Part shown: piece after piece, positions 18,783-26,964 of the stretch
Numbering within the stretch: position 1 is the stretch's first letter
How the letters are laid out: every line of letters begins with the position of its first letter
Source: Xanthomonas sp. Leaf148
GTDB lineage: Bacteria; Pseudomonadota; Gammaproteobacteria; Xanthomonadales; Xanthomonadaceae
Direction of reading: 5' to 3'
Assembly: GCF_001423585.1 (NCBI RefSeq)
Contig: NZ_LMOP01000014.1
Location: forward strand, 1 to 64,000
DNA: 64,000 bases
Program-made: the position numbers and the translations under genes
Notes under the pieces: model-generated
What the model was told of the DNA's origin: nothing
The model's database searches: none
The model's input: only the letters and a program-made list of their open reading frames with translations

Positions 18783-19931
18783 GTGAGCGCGCATTGGGTG
18801 TTGGTGGGGCCGCGGGGCAGCCGCAGGATCGCCGCCCTGCAGCAGGCGTTGCAGGCGCAGGGGCAGCCCGCGGCGACGGTGTTCGACTATCTGCAGCTGC
18901 TGGACATCGCCGCGCCGTTGCAAGACTGGCTGGCGCGGCATCCGGCCGCGCTGGTCAAGCTGGAATCGCCGGGCGAAGCGTCGGCGTTGCATCAGGCGCT
19001 GATCGTGCGTGGTTGGCATTGCCTTGGACAGCCTGGGCCTGCGCCTGCGCCATTGGCGCATGGTGAACTGGCGCATCAGCACCTGTGGCATGCCGGGTTT
19101 GCGGATTTGCTCGCGACCTTGCCGGCGGCGCGCTATCTCAATCCACCGGCGGACCTGCTGGCAATGACCGACAAACTTGGCTGCCAGCAACGCTTGGCCG
19201 CGGCAGGGGTCAGCGTGCCGGCCCTGCTGGGCACGGTCGACAGCTACGCCGGCCTGCGCGAATGCCTGCAGGCCAGCGGCTGCACGCAGGCATTTCTCAA
19301 GCCGCGCTACGGCTCCTCCGGTGCGGGCGTGCTGGCGTATCGCTGGCATCGCGATGGACGCCAGATCGCCAGCGGTTCGGCCGAGCTGGTGGTGCAGGAT
19401 GGCCAGGTGCGCGTGTTCAACGCCTTGCGCCAGCGCCGCTATACCCGCACCGACGAGATCGCGCCGCTGGTCGATGCGATCGCCGCGCAGGGCGCTTACC
19501 TGGAACAGTGGATTCCCAAGCCGCGCGCGCCCGGCCTGCCCGGTTATCACTACGACCTGCGCGTGGTCGCGTTCGACGGTGCAGCACGGCAGCGCGTGGC
19601 GCGTGCCAGCCGCGGCCCGTTGACCAATCTGCACTTGGGCAACCGGCGTCTGCCGGCGCAGGCCTGGCAGAGCGCCGACGTGGATGCGGCGGTGGCCAGT
19701 ACCGTGGCGCAGGCGGCCAGCGCGTTTGCCGACTCTCGCATGATCGGTTTCGACCTGATCCAGCGCGCCGGGCGCTGCCACGTGCTGGAGGCCAACGGCT
19801 TTGGCGATCTGCTGCCGGAACTGCGCTGGCAGGGACGCACCACCTACGAAGATCAGGCAGCACTCGGCGCCGTCGCCGCCGCTCCTGGCATGACCGCCGA
19901 CACGCACCAGGAGGGCCTGCTGCATGGCTGA
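18783..19931 (+). CDS. STM4014 family protein (ATP-grasp-like)
   Basis: A 382-aa protein with a GTG start two bases after the preceding stop. An ATP-grasp architecture is visible: a pre-ATP-grasp N-terminus (residues 1-115), TDKLGCQQRLAAAGVSVPAL near 125, the lysine/glycine loop AFLKPRYGSSGAGVLAYRW near 172, and the terminal metal-binding segment CHVLEANGFGDLLPEL near 335. ATP-grasp enzymes ligate carboxylates to amines via acyl-phosphates. With two radical SAM enzymes next door this fits peptide or amino-acid modification, but no substrate is known. Overlaps the next gene by 8 bp. Confidence 0.82.
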   Translation: MSAHWVLVGPRGSRRIAALQQALQAQGQPAATVFDYLQLLDIAAPLQDWLARHPAALVKLESPGEASALHQALIVRGWHCLGQPGPAPAPLAHGELAHQHLWHAGFADLLATLPAARYLNPPADLLAMTDKLGCQQRLAAAGVSVPALLGTVDSYAGLRECLQASGCTQAFLKPRYGSSGAGVLAYRWHRDGRQIASGSAELVVQDGQVRVFNALRQRRYTRTDEIAPLVDAIAAQGAYLEQWIPKPRAPGLPGYHYDLRVVAFDGAARQRVARASRGPLTNLHLGNRRLPAQAWQSADVDAAVASTVAQAASAFADSRMIGFDLIQRAGRCHVLEANGFGDLLPELRWQGRTTYEDQAALGAVAAAPGMTADTHQEGLLHG

Positions 19932-20742
19932 GCTGCTGCCGGACATGCGCGCGATTGTTGGTGCGCACGACATCGTGCTGATCACCTTGGATACGCTGCG
20001 CTACGACGCTGCGCAGCGCTGTTTTGCGCGGGGCGAACTGCCGGTGCTGGCGCCGTATCTGCCGGCCGATGGCTGGGAGCGGCGGCACACGCCGGGCAGC
20101 TTTACGTATGCGGCGCACATGGCGTTTTTCGCGGGGTTTTTGCCGACTCCCGCGCGGCAGGGACCGCATCCGCGCCTGTTTGCGCTGGCCTTCGATGGCA
20201 GCGAAACCATCGTCGCGCAGACCCAGGTGTTCGCCGACAGCGGCACTATCGTCGATGGCCTGGCGCGCTGCGGATACCACACGCTGTGCATCGGCGGCAC
20301 CGGTTTCTTCAACAAGCGCAACGCGCTGGGCGCACAGTTGCCCGGCCTGTTTCGCGAAAGCCACTGGTCGCCGGAGTTTGGCGTCACCGCCGCCGATTCG
20401 ACCGAGCGCCAGGTCGCGCTGGCCTGCGCACGCCTGGGCGACCCCGCGCTGCGCGAGACTCGCTGTTTTTTGTTCATCAACGTCTCGGCCATGCATCAGC
20501 CCAATTGCCATTACCTGCCTGGCGCGGTGCGCGACGACCTCGATAGCCACTGCGCCGCGCTGCGCTATGTGGATGCCGCGCTGGCGCCGTTGTTTGCCGC
20601 ACTGCGCGCGCGCGGCGGTGCGTTTGCCATCGTCTGTTCCGACCACGGCACTGCCTACGGCGAGGATGGCTACCATGGCCATCGCCTGGCCCACGAGGTG
20701 GTGATGACCGTGCCTTATGCCCATTTCCTGGTGACCCCATGA
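19924..20742 (+). CDS. STM4013/SEN3800 family hydrolase
   Basis: A 272-aa member of the alkaline phosphatase/sulfatase superfamily. The N-terminal metal and nucleophile motif is DIVLITLDTLRYDAA (residues 17-31, Thr as candidate nucleophile). The C-terminal metal site is IVCSDHGTAYGEDGYHGHRL near residue 240. Between them is TPGSFTYAAHMAFFAGFLPT, a usual sulfatase-like feature. No signal peptide, so cytosolic. Overlaps its upstream neighbour by 8 bp and the next gene by 4 bp (ATGA). Probably removes a phosphate or sulfate, or transfers a phospho-group, within the STM401x pathway. Confidence 0.85.
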   Translation: MAELLPDMRAIVGAHDIVLITLDTLRYDAAQRCFARGELPVLAPYLPADGWERRHTPGSFTYAAHMAFFAGFLPTPARQGPHPRLFALAFDGSETIVAQTQVFADSGTIVDGLARCGYHTLCIGGTGFFNKRNALGAQLPGLFRESHWSPEFGVTAADSTERQVALACARLGDPALRETRCFLFINVSAMHQPNCHYLPGAVRDDLDSHCAALRYVDAALAPLFAALRARGGAFAIVCSDHGTAYGEDGYHGHRLAHEVVMTVPYAHFLVTP

Positions 20743-22100
20743 GTCTGCCTTCGCTGGCCGAATTGCTGCGCCAGCCGCCGTATCAGGCCTATTCGTACTC
20801 GTATCCGCACAAGACCAGTTACCGGCCGCTGCGGCCGGCCGTGCCGTTGTCGCAGGTCTGGGCCGACGAGCCCCGGCAGGCGCTGTTTCTGTACCTGCAT
20901 ATTCCGTTCTGCTCGTACCGCTGCGGGTTCTGCAATCTGTTCGCATTGGCGCGGCCGGCGCCGGCGCAGGTGGAGGCGTATCTGGCGCAGATGGAGCAGC
21001 AACTGCGCGCCACCGTGCAGGCATTGGGCACGCACCGCTTCGTGCGCTTTGCGATGGGCGGCGGCACGCCGAGCTATCTGGATCCGGCGCAATTGCAGCG
21101 CGTATTCGACATGGTGGACCGCCACGCGACGATCGCGCTGGACACCATTCCGGCCGGCATCGAGGTGTCGCCGGAAACCGTCGATGCCGAGCGGCTGCGG
21201 GTCTGCCGGCAGGCCGGCATCGATCGGGTCAGCATGGGCATCCAGAGTTTCAGCGCTGCCGAAGTGAGCGCACTGGTGCGGCCGCAGCAGCGCGACACGG
21301 TGGAGCGGGCGATCGCCATCATTCGCGCCCAGGACATTCCAACGCTGAATCTGGATCTGATCTACGGCATCGCCGGGCAGACCGTGGACAGTTTCCTGGC
21401 CTCCATCGACAGCGCGCTGCAGCATGCGCCCGAAGAACTGTATCTGTATCCGCTGTACGTGCGTCCGATGACCGGCCTGGGCCGGATAGAGGCCAAGGCG
21501 GGCGGGCGACGCAGCTTTGTGCTGCAACCCGAGCCGCTGGACGAGCGCCTGGTGCTGTACCGCGCCGGCCGCGACCATCTGCTGGCGGCCGGCTACACGC
21601 AGGTGTCGATGCGCATGTTCCGCGCCCCGCATGCGCGCGATAGCGACGCGCCGGTGTACTGCTGCCAGAGCGATGGCATGGTGGGCATCGGCTGCGGCGC
21701 GCGCTCGTATACCGCCGGCCTGCATTACTCCAGCGAATACGGGGTCAGCCGGCGCTCGGTGGCGGAGATTCTCGAGCACTATCTGGCGCGCGATCCGGCC
21801 AGTTTCGCCTGCGCCGACTACGGCATTGCGCTGGATGCCGACGATGCCATGCGGCGGCATGCGATCCAGTCGCTGTTGGTGTTTCCGGGGCTGGACTGCG
21901 ATGAGTTCCGTCAGCGCTTTGGCCGCGATTGCCTGGAGGCTTTGCCGCAGCTGCAGGAGTTGCTGGCGTTAGGGCTGGCGCAACGGCACGGAGCGCTGCT
22001 GGCGCTCACCGCCGCAGGCATGGAGCGGGCCGACACCATCGGCCCGTGGCTGACCTCGGCGCCGATTGTCGAGCGTATGCAGCAGTACCAGGTCGGGTAA
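20739..22100 (+). CDS. STM4012 family radical SAM protein (HemN/HemW-like)
   Basis: A 453-aa radical SAM enzyme. The cluster-binding CSYRCGFC near residue 57 gives the CxxxCxxC motif, preceded by FLYLHIPF as in HemN/HemW proteins. The GGGTPSYL motif (near 105) and DLIYGIAGQT (near 205) also match that branch. The C-terminal part contains an HemN-C-like region (SVAEILEHYLARDPASFACA). ATGA overlap with the preceding stop. It is not a housekeeping HemW: its context is the conserved STM4015-4011 run, so the substrate is expected to be different and is unknown. Confidence 0.9.
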   Translation: MSLPSLAELLRQPPYQAYSYSYPHKTSYRPLRPAVPLSQVWADEPRQALFLYLHIPFCSYRCGFCNLFALARPAPAQVEAYLAQMEQQLRATVQALGTHRFVRFAMGGGTPSYLDPAQLQRVFDMVDRHATIALDTIPAGIEVSPETVDAERLRVCRQAGIDRVSMGIQSFSAAEVSALVRPQQRDTVERAIAIIRAQDIPTLNLDLIYGIAGQTVDSFLASIDSALQHAPEELYLYPLYVRPMTGLGRIEAKAGGRRSFVLQPEPLDERLVLYRAGRDHLLAAGYTQVSMRMFRAPHARDSDAPVYCCQSDGMVGIGCGARSYTAGLHYSSEYGVSRRSVAEILEHYLARDPASFACADYGIALDADDAMRRHAIQSLLVFPGLDCDEFRQRFGRDCLEALPQLQELLALGLAQRHGALLALTAAGMERADTIGPWLTSAPIVERMQQYQVG

Positions 22101-22107
22101 GCGGCCG

Positions 22108-22959
22108 ATGCATCTGTCATTGCTCTATCGCGGCCGGCTGAGCAGCTGCAACTACGCCTGCGATTACTGCCCGTTCGCCAAGACCTACGACAGCCCCGCC
22201 GCGCTGCGTCGCGACGCGCAGGATCTGGCGCGGTTTGTCGGCTGGGCACAGGCGCAGACGCGGCCGTTGTCGATCCTGTTCACGCCCTGGGGCGAGGGGC
22301 TGGTGCGGCGGCATTACCGCGAGGCGATGGTGCAGCTGAGCCAGCTGCCGCAGCTACGCCGCGTGGCGATCCAGACCAACCTGTGCACGGGCATGCGCTG
22401 GCTCGACGCGGCCAATCTCGACCGCCTGGCGCTGTGGTGCACCTACCATCCCAGCCAGGTGACGCGCGCGGCCTTCCTGCGGCGCTGCCAGGCGTTGCGC
22501 GACCGCGGCGTGCGCCACAGCGTGGGCATGGTCGCCGCGCACGCGCACATGGACGAGATCGAAGCGCTGCGTGCGGCCTTGCCCGACACCACGCCGATGT
22601 GGCTCAACGCCTTCGATCCGCGTCCGCCCGATTACTACACGCCCGAGCAGGTGCAGCGCTTGAGCCGGATCGATCCACATTTCAGCTACAACCTCGCCCC
22701 GCCGCCCAGCTTCGGCGCGCCCTGCCTGACCGGCGAATCGGTGTTGTCGGTGGATGGCGACGGCACCGTGCGGCGCTGCCACTTCGTCGATACGCCGCTG
22801 GGCAATCTCTACGACGGCAGTTTCGCGACGCAGCTACGTACCCGCAGCTGCCCCAATGCGCGATGCGATTGCTTTATCGGCTATGCGCATCGGCCGGACC
22901 TGCCGTTCCAGGCCGACTATGCAGGCGGCGTGCTGGAACGGGTGCCGGCGACGGCGTGA
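22108..22959 (+). CDS. STM4011 family radical SAM protein
   Basis: A 283-aa radical SAM enzyme. The SAM cluster motif CNYACDYC lies at residues 14-21. A SPASM-like C-terminus is visible: DGDGTVRRCHFVDTPLGN near residue 220, then CPNARCDCFIGYAH near 250, which would hold an auxiliary Fe-S cluster. Enzymes with that layout commonly modify peptides. The start at 22108 is 7 bp after the previous stop. Last gene of the STM401x run; hairpin-forming sequence follows at 22992-23008. Confidence 0.9.
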   Translation: MHLSLLYRGRLSSCNYACDYCPFAKTYDSPAALRRDAQDLARFVGWAQAQTRPLSILFTPWGEGLVRRHYREAMVQLSQLPQLRRVAIQTNLCTGMRWLDAANLDRLALWCTYHPSQVTRAAFLRRCQALRDRGVRHSVGMVAAHAHMDEIEALRAALPDTTPMWLNAFDPRPPDYYTPEQVQRLSRIDPHFSYNLAPPPSFGAPCLTGESVLSVDGDGTVRRCHFVDTPLGNLYDGSFATQLRTRSCPNARCDCFIGYAHRPDLPFQADYAGGVLERVPATA

Positions 22960-22990
22960 GCCGGCCACTGCAGACCGGTGACTTATCCCG

Positions 22991-23092
22991 GAGCGGCTGA
23001 TAGCCGCTGACGCGCGTTCTCCGGCGGAGTGGATGCGCGAAGGAACCGAGGTGCATACGTGACGCCGCATCGAAGACTGCGGCGTGCGCCCT
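22991..23092. repeat. Degenerate, truncated copy of the MITE-like repeat
   Basis: Begins GAGCGGCTGAT like the left end of the 11.3-kb element and contains GCGAAGGAACCGAGGTGCATAC, comparable to GCGGAGGAACCGGAGTGTACG there. The right terminus is missing. It stops where the plsB-derived piece starts. It also holds two perfect hairpins: AGCGGCT/AGCCGCT (22992-23008) and ACGCCGCA/TGCGGCGT (23062-23085), either of which could end the STM401x transcript. Confidence 0.5.
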
Positions 23093-23266
23093 GGCCTTCG
23101 CGCACGAACATGTCGATGGTCTGTTCGATGCGTTCGGCAAAGCGGTCTTCGCTCCATGGCAGGAACAGCTCGGCCTGCAGGAACGGGTACACCGTGCGAC
23201 CCAGCCGGATCAGACCGGCGCGGCTCATGCGGCGGTTGTTCTGGAAGCAGCACGCCACCCGCGACG
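23093..23266 (-). pseudogene. Fragment of plsB (inverted partial duplicate)
   Basis: 174 bp that read on the minus strand almost identically to plsB positions 39904-40077; only about three mismatches were seen by eye (for example GTGTACCC against GTTTACCC, CCATGG against CCGTGG). It encodes WVACCFQNNRRMSRAGLIRL-like sequence up to DMFVREG and then runs out of homology. It has no start or stop of its own, so it is a non-functional gene piece. Confidence 0.9.
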
Positions 23267-23295
23267 CGGCGGCGCAGTCGCTTCAATCCCCGCGT

Positions 23296-23952
23296 TTACT
23301 CGCCCAAGCGGGTACGCAGCTCGGTCACCTGCTCGCGCAGTTCCTGCAGCTGCTCTTCCAGACTCTGCACCCGCGCTTCCAGGGCAGCGGTGTCGGCGCC
23401 GCGTGGCGTGCTTTCGCGCGTTGCGGCGGCGGCCTGCAGCGCGTCGAGATCCAGCTCGCCACTGAGCAGGTGGGCATAACGCTCTTCGCGCTGGCCGCTG
23501 GCGCGCGGCAGTTGTACCGCCAGGCTGCGCTGGATCAGCCGGTCCAGGTGATGGCGCACGTCGTCGGTATCGTTGAAGCGCGCCAGCCGCTCGCTGCGCG
23601 CGAACAGCTCGCCCAGGGTCTGCGGGCCGCGCAACAGCAGCAGGCCGATCAGGGCCACTTGCTGGCGCGTCAGATCCAGCACGCTGCCCAGCCGGTGTTC
23701 GTAACGTTCTGCACGCGAGGAGAACTGCTGGCGCACCAGTCCCAGCGTTTCCAGCTGGCGCAGCGCGTGATGCACCACGCCGGTCTGCAGGTTCAGCACC
23801 GGCTCGCGCGCAGTTTTCTGGTTGGCGGCCACTTGTGCGGCGTTGACGGTGAGCGGATAAGCGTCCGGGGTGGTCGCTTCCTTTTCGATCAGGCAACCAA
23901 GCACGCGGGCCTGAGCGGCATCGAGGACGGGCGGTGGCGAGGTCTCTGTCAT
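23296..23952 (-). CDS. yceH: YceH family protein (DUF480)
   Basis: A 218-aa protein of the YceH/UPF0502 family. The pattern [25 protein letters not shown] near residues 10-34 and [20 protein letters not shown] near 54 show two winged-helix domains. A C-terminal coiled coil (residues 185-215, [21 protein letters not shown]) is typical. DNA binding is likely but targets are unknown. Good match in length and order to family members, so the name is secure even though the role is not. It is divergent from the acid phosphatase gene. Confidence 0.92.
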   Translation of the reverse strand: MTETSPPPVLDAAQARVLGCLIEKEATTPDAYPLTVNAAQVAANQKTAREPVLNLQTGVVHHALRQLETLGLVRQQFSSRAERYEHRLGSVLDLTRQQVALIGLLLLRGPQTLGELFARSERLARFNDTDDVRHHLDRLIQRSLAVQLPRASGQREERYAHLLSGELDLDALQAAAATRESTPRGADTAALEARVQSLEEQLQELREQVTELRTRLGE

Positions 23953-24269
23953 GGGTGGCTCCAGGGGCGATCAGCCCGCAAGGATATGCCGATCCGGCAT
24001 CGGCGTTCTTCGGCCCCTGCGATCGTGCAGCGTGGCGCGTCGGTATGGACACGCCATTGCGGCGCCGGAGCCGCAATGGCGCGCGCGCGGGGACGTAACC
24101 AGCGCGGCCATCCGGCCACCGGCGGTCGCACCGAAAACCCGGATCGACCAGGCCAGCGGCGGTGTGCCTCTGCGGCTCTCGAATGCACCGCCTTCCGCAG
24201 CGGCGAGCGATGCGGCGCGAACCCGCTAAAATTGCGTTCTTCATTACCGCTCCTGTTCTGGTGGATGCC
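23953..24269. other. Divergent intergenic region
   Basis: 317 bp between yceH and the acid phosphatase gene. A TAAAAT resembling a -10 lies at 24227-24232, 38 bp before the phosphatase start, without a clear -35. Nothing else recognised. Confidence 0.35.
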
Positions 24270-25226
24270 ATGCGCCCCTCGCTTTACGCACCGTTGTCCT
24301 TGCTCGCCTGCACTGCGCTGGCCTTGAGCGCCTGCAAGCCCGGCCAAGAGGAGATGGGCCAGCGTGCGCAAGCCGCTGCCGTGTCGGCCAACGCGGCCGC
24401 CAGTGCCGCTGCGGCGAAACAGGCCTCCGCGCCCACTGCCAGCACCACCCCAGCCGGCGACGACAACCTCAACGCGGTGCTGTGGATGCAGCGCTCGGAG
24501 GAATACCGTGCGGTGGCCGAGCAGACCTACCGCGCTGCGGCCGACAAGCTCGATGTCGCGCTCAAACAGCCCAAGTGGGATGCGCTGGTGCCGGAAGAAC
24601 GCGGCAATGCCGCCACCGGCCTGAAGCCGGCGGTGGTGCTGGACGTGGACGAGACCGTGCTGGACAACTCGCCCTACCAGGCGCGCCTGCTGCGCGATGG
24701 CAAGGAGTACGACGAATTGAGCTGGGACCAGTGGGTGGCCGAGAAGAAGGCCAAGCCGATCCCCGGCGTAGTGGATTTCGCCAAGGCCGCCAACGCCCGC
24801 GGCATCACCCTGATTTACATCTCCAACCGCGCCGTGCACCTCAAGGACGCCACCCTGGCCAACTTGCGCAGCGCCGGCCTGCCGGTGGCCGACGACAGCG
24901 TGTTTCTCGGCCTGGGCACCGTGGTGCAAGGCTGCGAGCAGAACGGCAGCGAGAAGAACTGCCGTCGTCAGTTGGCCGGGCAGACCTACCGCGTGCTGAT
25001 GCAATTCGGCGACCAGCTGGGCGACTTCGTCCAGGTGACCGCCAACACCAGCCAGGCGCGCGGCGCGTTGCTGCAGCAGTACCACGACTGGTTCGGCGAG
25101 CGCTGGTGGATGCTGCCCAATCCCAGCTATGGCGGCTGGGAGCCGGCACAGTTCAACAACGATTATTCCCAACCCTGGCAGACCCGCCACGACGCCAAGC
25201 GCGCCGCACTGGAGCTTGCACGATGA
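24270..25226 (+). CDS. 5'-nucleotidase, lipoprotein e(P4) family
   Basis: A 318-aa HAD-superfamily class C acid phosphatase anchored as a lipoprotein. The signal peptide ends in the lipobox LALSAC (Cys about residue 21). The HAD motif I is [16 protein letters not shown] near residue 120, motif [17 protein letters not shown] near 175, and the C-terminal acidic motif comes with [10 protein letters not shown] near 250. Family members (e(P4), OlpA) dephosphorylate nucleoside monophosphates in the outer membrane or periplasm. An Ala-rich linker of about 50 aa follows the lipobox. Its stop overlaps the pyrF start (ATGA), so the two are coupled; nucleotide salvage fits with pyrF. Confidence 0.92.
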   Translation: MRPSLYAPLSLLACTALALSACKPGQEEMGQRAQAAAVSANAAASAAAAKQASAPTASTTPAGDDNLNAVLWMQRSEEYRAVAEQTYRAAADKLDVALKQPKWDALVPEERGNAATGLKPAVVLDVDETVLDNSPYQARLLRDGKEYDELSWDQWVAEKKAKPIPGVVDFAKAANARGITLIYISNRAVHLKDATLANLRSAGLPVADDSVFLGLGTVVQGCEQNGSEKNCRRQLAGQTYRVLMQFGDQLGDFVQVTANTSQARGALLQQYHDWFGERWWMLPNPSYGGWEPAQFNNDYSQPWQTRHDAKRAALELAR

Positions 25227-25954
25227 GCCGTCCCCCCTTGCCGCTGGCCGCGCACGAGCGGCTGATCTTCGCATTGGACGTGCCCAGCCATGACGAGGCG
25301 ATCGCCTGGGTCGACCGCTTGGGCGACTCGGTGGCCTTCTATAAGATCGGCATGGAGCTGCTGGCGTCGGGCGAGTACTTCCATGTGCTCGATGCCTTGG
25401 CCAAGCGCAACAAGCGCGTGTTCGTCGACCTGAAGTTCTTCGACATTCCCGCCACCGTGGCCGGCACCATCCGCCGGCTATCGCAATGGCCGGTGAGCTA
25501 TTGCACCGTGCACGGCTGGCACGCCGGCATGCTGCAGGCCGCCGCCGAGGCCAACCAGGGCGACATGCGCCTGCTGGCAGTGACCGTGCTGACCTCGATG
25601 GGGCGTCCGGACCTGGCCGCGATGGGCATCGACCGCGAACCGGTGGACGTAGTGGTGGAGCGCGCGCTGGCCGCCCAAGCCGCCGGCATCGACGGCGTGA
25701 TCGCTTCCGGCCAGGAAGCCGGCCCGATCCGCCGCGCCACCGGCCCGGCCTTTTCGATCGTCTGCCCCGGTATCCGTCCGGGCGGCCCGGTCGGCGACGA
25801 CCAGCAACGCACCGTGGGCGTGGCGCAGGCCTTCACCGATGGCGCCGATGCGATTGTCGTCGGCCGGCCGATCCGCCTGGCCGCCGACCCGGCAGCGGCG
25901 GCTGCCGCTATCCAGGCCGAAATCCGCGTAGCGGTCGGACAGCACCGGGAATGA
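25223..25954 (+). CDS. pyrF: Orotidine 5'-phosphate decarboxylase
   Basis: Converts OMP to UMP in the last step of pyrimidine synthesis. The catalytic DxKxxD set appears as [17 protein letters not shown] near residue 66. Other family motifs are [16 protein letters not shown] at the N-terminus and [19 protein letters not shown] near residue 180, followed by [11 protein letters not shown]. Length 243 aa is normal. The ATG start overlaps the upstream TGA; the frame stays open far upstream but that part is a shadow of the phosphatase gene. Confidence 0.96.
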   Translation: MSRPPLPLAAHERLIFALDVPSHDEAIAWVDRLGDSVAFYKIGMELLASGEYFHVLDALAKRNKRVFVDLKFFDIPATVAGTIRRLSQWPVSYCTVHGWHAGMLQAAAEANQGDMRLLAVTVLTSMGRPDLAAMGIDREPVDVVVERALAAQAAGIDGVIASGQEAGPIRRATGPAFSIVCPGIRPGGPVGDDQQRTVGVAQAFTDGADAIVVGRPIRLAADPAAAAAAIQAEIRVAVGQHRE

Positions 25955-26026
25955 CAACACGCATGCCGTACGCCAGCGCATGCGCTGCCAACAAAATCAA
26001 CAAGTTAACCCAATAGAATTAAAGTG

Positions 26027-26055
26027 TTGCTTTAACGTTAAAGTCTGGTTAGCAT
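26027..26055 (+). promoter_or_regulatory. Promoter with 14-bp perfect palindrome in spacer
   Basis: TTGCTT (26027-26032) and TAGCAT (26050-26055) are separated by 17 bp. The spacer region contains CTTTAACGTTAAAG (26030-26043), a perfect 14-bp palindrome overlapping the -35. This arrangement would allow a dimeric repressor to block RNA polymerase. Evidence is sequence pattern only. Confidence 0.5.
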
Positions 26056-26061
26056 GCCGCG

Positions 26062-26153
26062 TCCGATGTCAGTCGGAAGCTGTGCCACTCATTGTCCACC
26101 GGGCTTGTCCCGGTTTTCGAAGGGATCGGGCCTTGTGCCCGATCCTTTTTTTT
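26062..26153 (+). ncRNA. Candidate small RNA ending at an intrinsic terminator
   Basis: Runs from just after the promoter above to a strong terminator, about 92 nt, with no start codon in a credible frame. Three hairpins can form: CCGA/TCGG near 26064, ACCGGG-CTTGT-CCCGGT (26098-26114) and the terminator stem; the last two share the loop CTTGT. The start is estimated from the -10. It could be a trans-acting sRNA or an orphan leader; it does not match any RNA family I can name. Confidence 0.45.
26123..26153 (+). terminator. Rho-independent terminator
   Basis: Perfect stem GGATCGGGC / GCCCGATCC (26123-26131, 26137-26145) with loop CTTGT, followed by eight T. This is the strongest intrinsic terminator in the window. 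It ends either the candidate sRNA or read-through from pyrF. Confidence 0.9.
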
Positions 26154-26310
26154 GGCTTTCGTTGGTTACCGTAACTACATCGCCGCCTGATTGCGCGTAA
26201 TTTGCTGTCGCGGGCGTTCTCGGCTTGCTGCCGCTGCAAATCACCCCTGCATGGTCTCTAGACATGTGTGTCGCCCAGCAGGCATTCAGGGCATAGCCGC
26301 TCGTGGCATT

Positions 26311-26365
26311 AGCGGTAGATGATTGTTGGTAGATCGGCTCAACGTCCACGCAGTGGCTTATTGCC
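26311..26365 (-). pseudogene. Decayed copy of the halogenase 3' end
   Basis: The stretch aligns with 27275-27330, the end of the halogenase gene: AGCGGT.GATGA, TCGGC and CACGTCCACGCAGTGGCT-type blocks are shared, including ACGTCCACGCAGTGGCT identical over 17 bp. On the minus strand it reads AISHCVDVEPIYQQ against TISHCVDVMPTHQQ of the enzyme, with a one-base indel after that. It is a remnant with no open gene. Confidence 0.7.
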
Positions 26366-26562
26366 GTCGAAGAAATTTGCATCGCAATTGGCTGTCCTAG
26401 CCCAGCAGCAAGCAATCGCGGCTTGGATCTTCTTAAGCGTAGAGAATTCACGGAAAATTCTCAAAAAAAACACTGCAAATTTACTTAAATCCCGTTAAAC
26501 AAACAGTGCCGCTTTTCTTGCGGCTTCGTAAGGAATACTTCTAACCCATCAAGGAATGCAAT

Positions 26563-26964
26563 ATGAAAAGAATTCTCGGCGCCTCACCCGTTTTCTTTCT
26601 TATTTTCGTTGCTGGATCTTCATACGCTGCAACTTGCCTCAATTCTGATGGGCTGGTAGTTCCGTGCCCTGCACCGAATACGGTCCAAGCAATATTGCAG
26701 CCTGGCACGTTACCGAAATTCGTAGGCGTCCAGGCTGATATTTACATTACCGGCGGCAATACTGTCGACTACGCAAGTAACTTTAAAATTTATGCCAACG
26801 ACCAATACCTTTGCAACACAAGGGATGAATTTTACAGCGCAACTCCAATAAGGCATTGTAAGGCGACTATTCAGACTCCTGGTACTTATAGAATATCAGC
26901 AGTCGCAACATCACCAGGGCAAAACTTCAATCCACCGGCAAGCGTCTATGTGAATGTTGACTAG
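26563..26964 (+). CDS. Small exported protein, unknown
   Basis: A 133-aa protein with a clean signal peptide (MKRILGASPVFFLIFVAGSSYA, cleavage after SYA). The mature part is small, probably beta-rich, with four cysteines (ATCLNS, VPCPAP, YLCNTR, RHCKAT) that could form two disulfides. AAGGA precedes the ATG by 7 bp. The base composition is much more AT-rich than the neighbours and codon use is unusual (AAA, AAT, TTT frequent), a sign of recent acquisition. I do not recognise a family. It sits alone between the sRNA region and the halogenase gene. Confidence 0.75.
   Translation: MKRILGASPVFFLIFVAGSSYAATCLNSDGLVVPCPAPNTVQAILQPGTLPKFVGVQADIYITGGNTVDYASNFKIYANDQYLCNTRDEFYSATPIRHCKATIQTPGTYRISAVATSPGQNFNPPASVYVNVD

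Larger units (their letters stand above)
25955..26562. other. Intergenic region with candidate sRNA and gene remnant
   Basis: About 600 bp. It holds a promoter with palindrome, a candidate small RNA with terminator (26062-26153), a decayed halogenase 3' end (26311-26365) and, from about 26440, AT-rich DNA leading into the small exported protein gene. A GAGAATT/AATTCTC hairpin followed by eight A lies near 26440-26470. Confidence 0.5.

Noticed and set aside
26089-26451. 120-aa minus-strand frame
   Set aside because: It joins the antisense of the candidate sRNA with the decayed halogenase remnant; only the AISHCVDV segment is gene-derived.
26440-26470. Intrinsic terminator at GAGAATT/AATTCTC
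   Set aside because: The stem is followed by A rather than T on the plus strand, and on the minus strand the T-run precedes it.
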